From the NCBI GenBank assembly GCA_964247055.1, contig OZ176050.1, positions 10,168,001-10,232,000 on the forward strand: a stretch of 64,000 bases of DNA, written 5' to 3'. Both the position numbers and the translations under genes were made by a program. Below the pieces are notes generated by a model. That model saw only the letters and a list, made by a program, of their open reading frames with translations. It was not told where the DNA came from and searched no databases. This document shows, one piece after another, positions 59,148 to 64,000 of the stretch. Positions within the stretch are counted from its first letter, which is position 1. Every line of letters starts with the position of its first letter. This DNA comes from Paragordius varius (lineage: Eukaryota; Nematomorpha).

Positions 59148-61288
59148 ATGCACGAAGTTAAAATTGATAGAATCGTTGTCCATCCCCTAGTTTTGTTAAG
59201 CGTTGTGGATCATTTTAATCGCATCATTAAAATAAGCAATCAAAAGCGAGTGGTTGGTGTTTTACTTGGATCTATCCGGAAAAATATATTAGACATTTCC
59301 AACAGCTTTGCAGGTAGAATTTTATTTAAATCTTTTTATTTCTGTTTTCGAGTAATATGTATTATTTTTCATATATTAGTTCCGTTTGAAGAAGATGAAA
59401 AGGATAGCAATGTATGGCTTTTTGATCATGAATATTTGGAATCTATGTATGGCATGTTTAAGAAAGTTAATGGTTTAAATATTTTATTATATTTTTAGCC
59501 AAAGAAAAAATTGTTGGTTGGTATCATACCGGTCCTAAACTATATCCAAACGATATCTTAATCAATGAATTGATGCGAAAGTTTTCAAATGTTACCGTTC
59601 TTGTTATAATTGATGTTAAACCGAAAGAAATTGGTTTACCCACCGAGGCCTACACAATGGTTGAAGAGATTCACGAAGTTAGTTTACAACAATCTTTCTT
59701 TTATTAATTTGTTTAAAGTCGAACTATTTACCCTTTATTACATAACCACACCTACTTGCATGATTTGATTAATTGACATCAATTAGATATTCTTATTCAA
59801 TTTTTATGTTTACTTGTGGATGCTACCAGCGAAAAATTAAGCAGTCATACTCAAACTGCGGCCCTAAAAGTGTTTTTTATGGAAATATCTATTTATTTTT
59901 TATGCACTTATTTGGAGTATACATATTGTCACATCTGTCACACACCTTTGAAGTAAGAAAAAAATATTTTTTGACCTTCCAATTTTTTTAAAAAGTACCG
60001 GTTATTTAAAGATTTAACAAATTGGCTGTTTTATTTAAATATTTTTTTACGACAATTAATATAAAATCATATAGCAGAGTGGTACTCAAACCGCGACCTA
60101 CGGGCCCCTGCGGCTCTAAAAATGCTTTTTATAGCCTTAAATTATCCATATATTTTATTGGTGTATTTCTTTATAAATACCTTCATATGTGTCCAAAAGT
60201 TATGCGGTATTTGTCAGTACTATATAATACATGGCCCTTAAGACAGAAAATATTTTATTTGGCCCTTTAAATTGCTAAGCTATTAGACTACACACGCAAT
60301 TTACTGAATTTAAATTTGTTAATTTTACACAATTTTATAATTTTATAGGATGGTACACCAACAAGCAAAACTTTCCAACATATTCCTTCAGAGATTGGAG
60401 CTGAGGAAGCCGAAGAGGTGGGCGTTGAACATTTACTCCGAGATATTAAGGAAAGTAATGCTGGGACTCTTTCCCAACGCATTACCTACCAATTCCTGGG
60501 TCTCAAGGGTTTGGAAGAAAAGTTAAAAACTGTTTGTTTTTACCTACAACAAGTTATTCAAGGTAATTTTATGCTTTATTTTTTTGTGCGACACCATACC
60601 TTGTCGAAAATGTTTGAAATAAGATTTTTTTTAATATGCACTAATCAAGCTTTACGGGTAAGGTGACAATGAGTTAGCCATTTTGTCAAGTAGTAAATTT
60701 GAAGTATTGTAAAAAAAATTGTTAAAATATTTTTAAATTTTTTAGTATGACAACCCTATTGTTAATTTTTATCATCAAATGAGCTTTATTATATATAGAG
60801 ACAAAATAGAATTCAAATTTACTTATAACAGGTAACACTGAATTAAAGTAAATTTTCAACAGACTTGATATTAAAATATATTATTACAAATTTATAGGAA
60901 AAATGGCCCCGAATCATCAAGTGTTATACATCCTTCAAGATATTTTGAATCTTTTGCCAGACATTACTGTACCCGATTTTATTAAATCAAATCTGACTAA
61001 AACAAACGATGAATTACTGATTATATATGTTTCTGCTATGATACGTTCCATACTCTCGCTTAATAATTTGATAAACAATCAAATTACTAATAGGTATCAT
61101 TAACAAATTTGATTTATATGGACTTTTTGGATTTATTTGGTAATCATGTTTTTTTACAAATAATTAGAGATGAAGAAAAGAAGGAATTTAAAAAAGATGA
61201 AAATGATAGCCCTAAAAACGCTATTGAAGACGTTAAAAAAGCAAAAGGCTCAGCAAAAGAGACGAATACAACCTCCAAGAATATATAA
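59148..61288 (+). CDS. PSMD7: 26S proteasome regulatory subunit Rpn8 (PSMD7)
   Basis: Structural lid subunit of the 26S proteasome that pairs with the deubiquitinase Rpn11. Exons are 59148-59313, 59380-59472, 59499-59677, 60349-60562, 60898-61093 and 61168-61288, all in phase, giving 322 residues (human 324). The MPN domain is clear: [48 protein letters not shown], then [10 protein letters not shown]. It lacks the full JAMM zinc site, as expected for this non-catalytic subunit. [20 protein letters not shown] and [20 protein letters not shown] follow. The C-terminus is a Lys/Glu-rich tail, as in other animals. The start is the ATG giving MHEVKIDR, which fits the family. Intron 59473-59498 is only 26 bases, and intron 3 holds hAT-like fragments. 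AATAAA lies near 61328. The gene looks intact. Confidence 0.97.
59850..60275 (+). mobile_element. Two hAT-like MITE fragments
   Basis: Two neighbouring pieces in PSMD7 intron 3 start with ATACTCAAACTGCGGCCCT (59850) and GTGGTACTCAAACCGCGACC (60076). These are typical worn ends of CAGTGGTTCTCAAAC hAT elements. The second piece ends with TTTGGCCCTTTAAATTG. Neither has a clean target duplication. Confidence 0.65.
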
Positions 61289-61380
61289 ATTTAGTGATTC
61301 CTTTATTTTACTTATACTTTCTTATGTAATAAATATTGGCTTTACACATTTATCGAAATACCTTCCTCAGATATATATTT

Positions 61381-63108
61381 TTGAGCGTGTCTTAGAGTTT
61401 GCATCTTATCCAAATGCTTCTTCAAACGGGCGAATGTTGGTCGTTCTGAGGGCGCAGTTTTTGGAGCACCAACGCATTACTGAAAACTGGAATTATATAT
61501 ATATATATATATATATGTATTATTCATTCATCTTTTAATAAATTGGAGGGATTGTTTCAAAACGACAGAATCCAAAAAATATTACATATCATCGTCACAG
61601 TTGGGTGGTTTATTTATACGATAACCCAATTTCTGCCTATTGTAGAAATCGGCATTTTGTTGAATCTCGGGGTAAGGATTTTGACCCAAAGTTTTGATTT
61701 CCTATAACATTATACCGAATGCCCATACATCAGATTTTTCTGTAAACACAATGGATTTTTAATTTAGTTTCCTTGTCAGTTAAAATAATTTTATCACTTA
61801 ACCAAAATATTTCTTAATTGCATTGAAATTTGGTACAAAAGTACTAGTCACAAAACAGTTTTAAAAAAATCATTTTTTTGTATTAATATATAGATATAGT
61901 AAGATTAATAAATGATTTTTCAGAAAAAACAAAGGAATATCAAAAAGAAAAAAGGTCACATGATTTAAAATATTAATAAATATATCATATACGACCCTTG
62001 ATAATTTTCTGTTATATCTACTTATACATTTAACTGTTATTCATTTTTATTTGAATATTCATTTGCTTTTTCGTGATAATTCTTTATTAATCTTACTGTA
62101 TACCAAAATGACTAATTGATTCGGCCTCTAATTCTTCTTTAAAACAATGGAAGATTCTTGGATTTGCCGATATATTTGAATCGTAAAAATTGTTCAATTT
62201 GATATTTCATGGTTTATTTTCCATGGTTTTTATTCTTATCAAATTTTTATATAATACTGCGGCCAGAACGTTATTTAATTAAGGTTTTTGGGCCTACTCA
62301 AGGCTGAGAATTAAATCAACAACAATCTAAAATATTTAAAAGTACCATCATGTTCACAATATCCAAGCAAATTAACAATGTTTGGATGGTATCCAATTTT
62401 TTTCATAATCTCCATTTCGGCAACCATTAGCTCGTATGCTTCTTCAGCGTTTTTGTTTCCTAATCCGATAAAATTATTAAACAATTTTTTGATATAATAA
62501 CCAGAAAAAGAATATTTATTTATTCAATGCATTCTTAAAAATGCTACTTGTATTAAAAACAATTTTGGGGGCATGGCTTCATCTTCGACATGTCTACATT
62601 ATGTTTTTCATATTCAATAAAACTCATATCAACTTAGAGTTAAGTTTCAAAATTTAAGGTTAAGGATGGTAATATAGACATTTAAAATGTCACTTGGTAT
62701 ACGACATAAAATACCTTTTGTGGTCCTCATAGTCTTAATGGCTGCAACTTGCGTTTGACCCGTTTTTTTATCTAAGACAGTGCCCTTCTGTACCTGTCCA
62801 AAGTTACCCTTACCTAGAATTTGACTTTCTAAACTCATATGTTCCCATGAAATCCACCATGGATCTTCCGCTAATTTCTCCATAGGTGAGGTGGGTGTAG
62901 GCGCTCCTGAACCGCTAACATTTGGAATAGTTATGTTTGTCCCTTTGTATGCTTTACTAGTTAGTAATTTTATCTCTTCTGGTTTCTTAATATCAACCAA
63001 TGATTCTGCATTACCTTTAGTTCTAACGATTTGAATTTCTTGATGCTCCTCTTTTTCTTTTTGTTTTTTTATACATATACAAGTGGCCATAAAAATTATT
63101 ATATTTTA
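61381..63108 (-). pseudogene. Receptor tyrosine kinase, broken C-lobe
   Basis: Read on the minus strand. The first visible exon (about 63108-62715) starts with a hydrophobic stretch and a stop-transfer KKQKEK, then the juxtamembrane region. The kinase N-lobe follows, with ISWEHMSLESQILGKGNFGQ (glycine loop) and VAAIKTMR (VAIK lysine). The second exon (62459-62346) joins in phase and gives EAYELMVAEMEIMKKIGYHP and NIVNLLGYCEHDG, with the alpha-C glutamate. The catalytic HRD and DFG segments are not found downstream. Two further pieces resemble the C-lobe: EKSDVWAFGIML with TLGQNPYPEIQ and INKPPNCDDDM (61745-61565), and SERPTFARLKKHLDKM (61484-61381). The 61.6 kb piece has two in-frame stops, one where the conserved tryptophan after ML should be. 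It is probably a dead or dying paralogue of a host kinase. The extracellular part would lie beyond 63.1 kb and was not recognised. Confidence 0.78.
61897..62098. mobile_element. Short MITE, Tc1/mariner type
   Basis: About 200 bp with inverted ends sharing AGTAAGATTAATAAA, and TA on both outer sides. Inserted in the region where the kinase catalytic exons would be expected. Confidence 0.65.
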
Positions 63109-63109
63109 G

Positions 63110-64000
63110 ATCATGATTTGTTTTTAGGTTACATTAATAACAACTCTGCTATGATAGCCTCTTAAAAATAAATTATTTTTTTTGGGCCGTATCAATTTCA
63201 ATACATTAATTTATTAATTGAGTAATATAAAAAATGTATATTTAATACGAAAAAAATTGCACTTCAAATTATAAACAGTATTTTACTCCTTACAAAATAT
63301 TATGATTGCAAATGCAATCAAGTTAACATTACACAATGGTAACTTTATAAAAACGGAGGATTTCCAGTCATCGTATTAAAGAAAGAGTTCCCTAGTTGTA
63401 CCTTATCCATTAAACTATATGTATTTTTGGCAAAAGAAAGATTTCGTAATAAAAGACGAAAATTAAAAATTTAATTTTACTTTGTAAGCATATAAAAGCT
63501 AAATTTTATAATAAATTATAGATATTTACCATTATTTAACAAAGTTTGCAATTTATTTAAATTACAAACTCTCATAAATACGAAAGAATGTGACATTAGA
63601 GGTTGAACATCTTGAGCTTTATCAGAACCCATTTGTACAGATATGTAAAAATTAACGATTGTCAAAAAACAACCAATAATCGATTAAACTTATTGCAAAA
63701 TTATTTTATTTATTATATAATTATACAAAATTTTGTTAAATAGTAACCCTCAAATGTCCCTTTAAATACAGAGGCTTTTATTGTTTTGTAAGATATCTAG
63801 TAAATTACAAATTCCCAAAAATGATTACATTATTTAAAAACCCTATGTTCAAATAATTGTAATAATTAAACTGAAATTTGAAACATAAAATGATATATGG
63901 TCTTATCATTATATTTCCATAAATTATTAAGATATCAAAAACTGGTAACATAGAAAAATTATTTCTTGTACAATCAAATATTTGTTATAGTCCTTGGCGA
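63110..64000. other. No gene seen
   Basis: Upstream of the kinase remnant on its strand. AT-rich, no exon of an extracellular domain could be recognised. Confidence 0.4.

Overview
This window is AT-rich eukaryotic DNA, very probably from an invertebrate animal. Its genes are split by spliceosomal introns. The recognisable products are RNF123/KPC1, an apolipoprotein-D-like lipocalin, LRWD1/ORCA, the proteasome subunit Rpn8/PSMD7 and a receptor tyrosine kinase. The repeats are animal-type DNA transposons (piggyBac, hAT, mariner, Helitron), a tRNA-like SINE and a decayed LINE. The species cannot be named from the sequence alone. Exon boundaries were set by hand from splice sites, codon phase and remembered family sequences, so most carry an uncertainty of about 1-3 bases, and first exons are often missing.

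Layout. 1-14,165 is mostly non-coding, with MITEs of the Tc1/mariner and piggyBac types, SINE copies and a decayed mariner transposase on the minus strand. 14,166-15,586 (+) is the 3' end of an unrecognised coiled-coil gene. 16.2-20.6 kb holds hAT, Helitron and piggyBac-type elements. 21.3-38.5 kb (+) is a nearly complete RNF123 gene of 31 visible exons: SPRY domain, long middle region and C-terminal RING. 39.07-41.34 kb (-) is a lipocalin gene, tail to tail with RNF123. 42.4-46.3 kb is a pile-up of Helitrons. 46.9-47.3 kb (+) is a small secreted Cys-rich protein gene. 48.2-49.4 kb holds more Helitrons. 50.9-55.35 kb (+) is the WD40 part of LRWD1. 56.5-57.9 kb is a LINE relic. 59.15-61.29 kb (+) is a complete PSMD7. 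61.4-63.1 kb (-) is a receptor tyrosine kinase with a good N-lobe, a broken C-lobe and no visible catalytic loop.

The most notable findings concern gene structure. RNF123 carries two introns that do not fit GT-AG splicing but match the minor-spliceosome (U12) AT-AC class in donor, branch site and acceptor. Splicing them this way restores the SPRY and middle-region protein exactly. Introns of only 22, 25 and 26 bases occur in three unrelated genes, next to introns of more than 1 kb. Among the repeats, the Helitron family has two unrelated 3' hairpins and a body of degenerate tandem units. A foldback element has ends built of self-palindromic 21-bp repeats, and two copies sit in opposite orientation in neighbouring RNF123 introns. 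No CRISPR array, rRNA, clear tRNA gene, retrovirus or LTR element was seen.

Functionally the genes do not form a pathway. RNF123 and PSMD7 both belong to the ubiquitin-proteasome system, but their proximity is probably chance.
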